From contig JACRBK010000348.1 of assembly GCA_016234525.1 (NCBI GenBank), positions 1 through 14,098 of the forward strand: DNA of 14,098 nt. Reading direction: 5' to 3'. Numbering within the stretch: the stretch's first letter is position 1; every line of letters starts with the position of its first letter. Below the pieces are notes generated by a model. That model worked only from the letters and a program-made list of their open reading frames with translations. It did not search any database and was not told where the DNA came from. The translations under genes were made by a program, and so were the position numbers. This document shows, piece after piece, positions 14,019 to 14,098 of the stretch. The stretch comes from Chloroflexota bacterium (lineage in GTDB: Bacteria > Chloroflexota > Anaerolineae > Aggregatilineales > Aggregatilineaceae).

Positions 14019-14098
14019 TTACCGCCCTCCTGCTGTGCGCGCTTCTTGTTCCAGCAGAGCTTTTTTGCGCGCCTCGCCCCAGCGATAGCCGCCCAGGC
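14019..14098 (-). CDS. C-terminus of Ada-type methylated-DNA--protein-cysteine methyltransferase (partial)
   Basis: Only the last 25 codons are in the window; they begin LGGYRWGEARKKALLEQEA and end at TAA 14019-14021. GYRWG, then a basic residue pair and (K/A)xLLxxEA, matches the C-terminus of Ada-type O6-methylguanine repair proteins (E. coli Ada ends with GYRWGVSRKAQLLRREAENEER, from memory). The family repairs alkylated guanine by self-methylation, and Ada proper also activates transcription. Whether the N-terminal Ada domain is present cannot be seen. The assignment rests on a short match and could change with more sequence. Confidence 0.6.
   Translation of the reverse strand, partial: LGGYRWGEARKKALLEQEARTAGGR

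Overview
This is a bacterial chromosome fragment of moderately high G+C content. The best guess is the phylum Chloroflexota, near the Anaerolineae or Herpetosiphon lineages. That rests on an enlarged ribosomal protein S12 and on a diterpene-synthase pair whose best-known relatives outside Mycobacterium tuberculosis are, from memory, in Herpetosiphon. It is an inference. No rRNA, tRNA, CRISPR array, insertion sequence or phage gene was seen.

Layout. (1) Positions 1-2557 hold the leftward str operon: rpsL, rpsG and the first two thirds of fusA, which runs off the left edge. It has a strong promoter (TTGACA, 17 bp, extended TAAGAT) and a leader of about 230 nt with several hairpins. (2) Positions 2650-10566 hold seven rightward, tightly packed genes: a GNAT/FemAB-like acyltransferase, a GT87-type membrane glycosyltransferase, an ICMT-like membrane methyltransferase, a homologue of tuberculosinol synthase (Rv3378c), a class II diterpene cyclase like Rv3377c, a membrane histidine kinase and a receiver-only response regulator. 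(3) An SDR-type NAD(P)-binding protein (10653-11462) has its own good promoter and converges on the next block. (4) Leftward genes follow: pdxT, panC, an EamA-family transporter and the last 25 codons of an Ada-type methyltransferase.

The centre of interest is block 2. The Rv3378c-like and Rv3377c-like genes occur in the same transcriptional order as in M. tuberculosis, where the pair makes tuberculosinol, isotuberculosinol and 1-tuberculosinyladenosine. Here they follow a predicted membrane methyltransferase and glycosyltransferase and are translationally linked to a two-component pair. A plausible model is that the cyclase folds geranylgeranyl diphosphate into a bicyclic diterpenyl diphosphate and the Rv3378c-like enzyme removes or transfers the diphosphate. 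The methyltransferase, glycosyltransferase or acyltransferase would then decorate the product at the membrane, while the kinase and regulator monitor membrane state. The two synthase assignments are strong. The decoration and signalling roles are inference. The Rv3378c-like protein has Asn where Rv3378c has Asp34, so its chemistry may differ.
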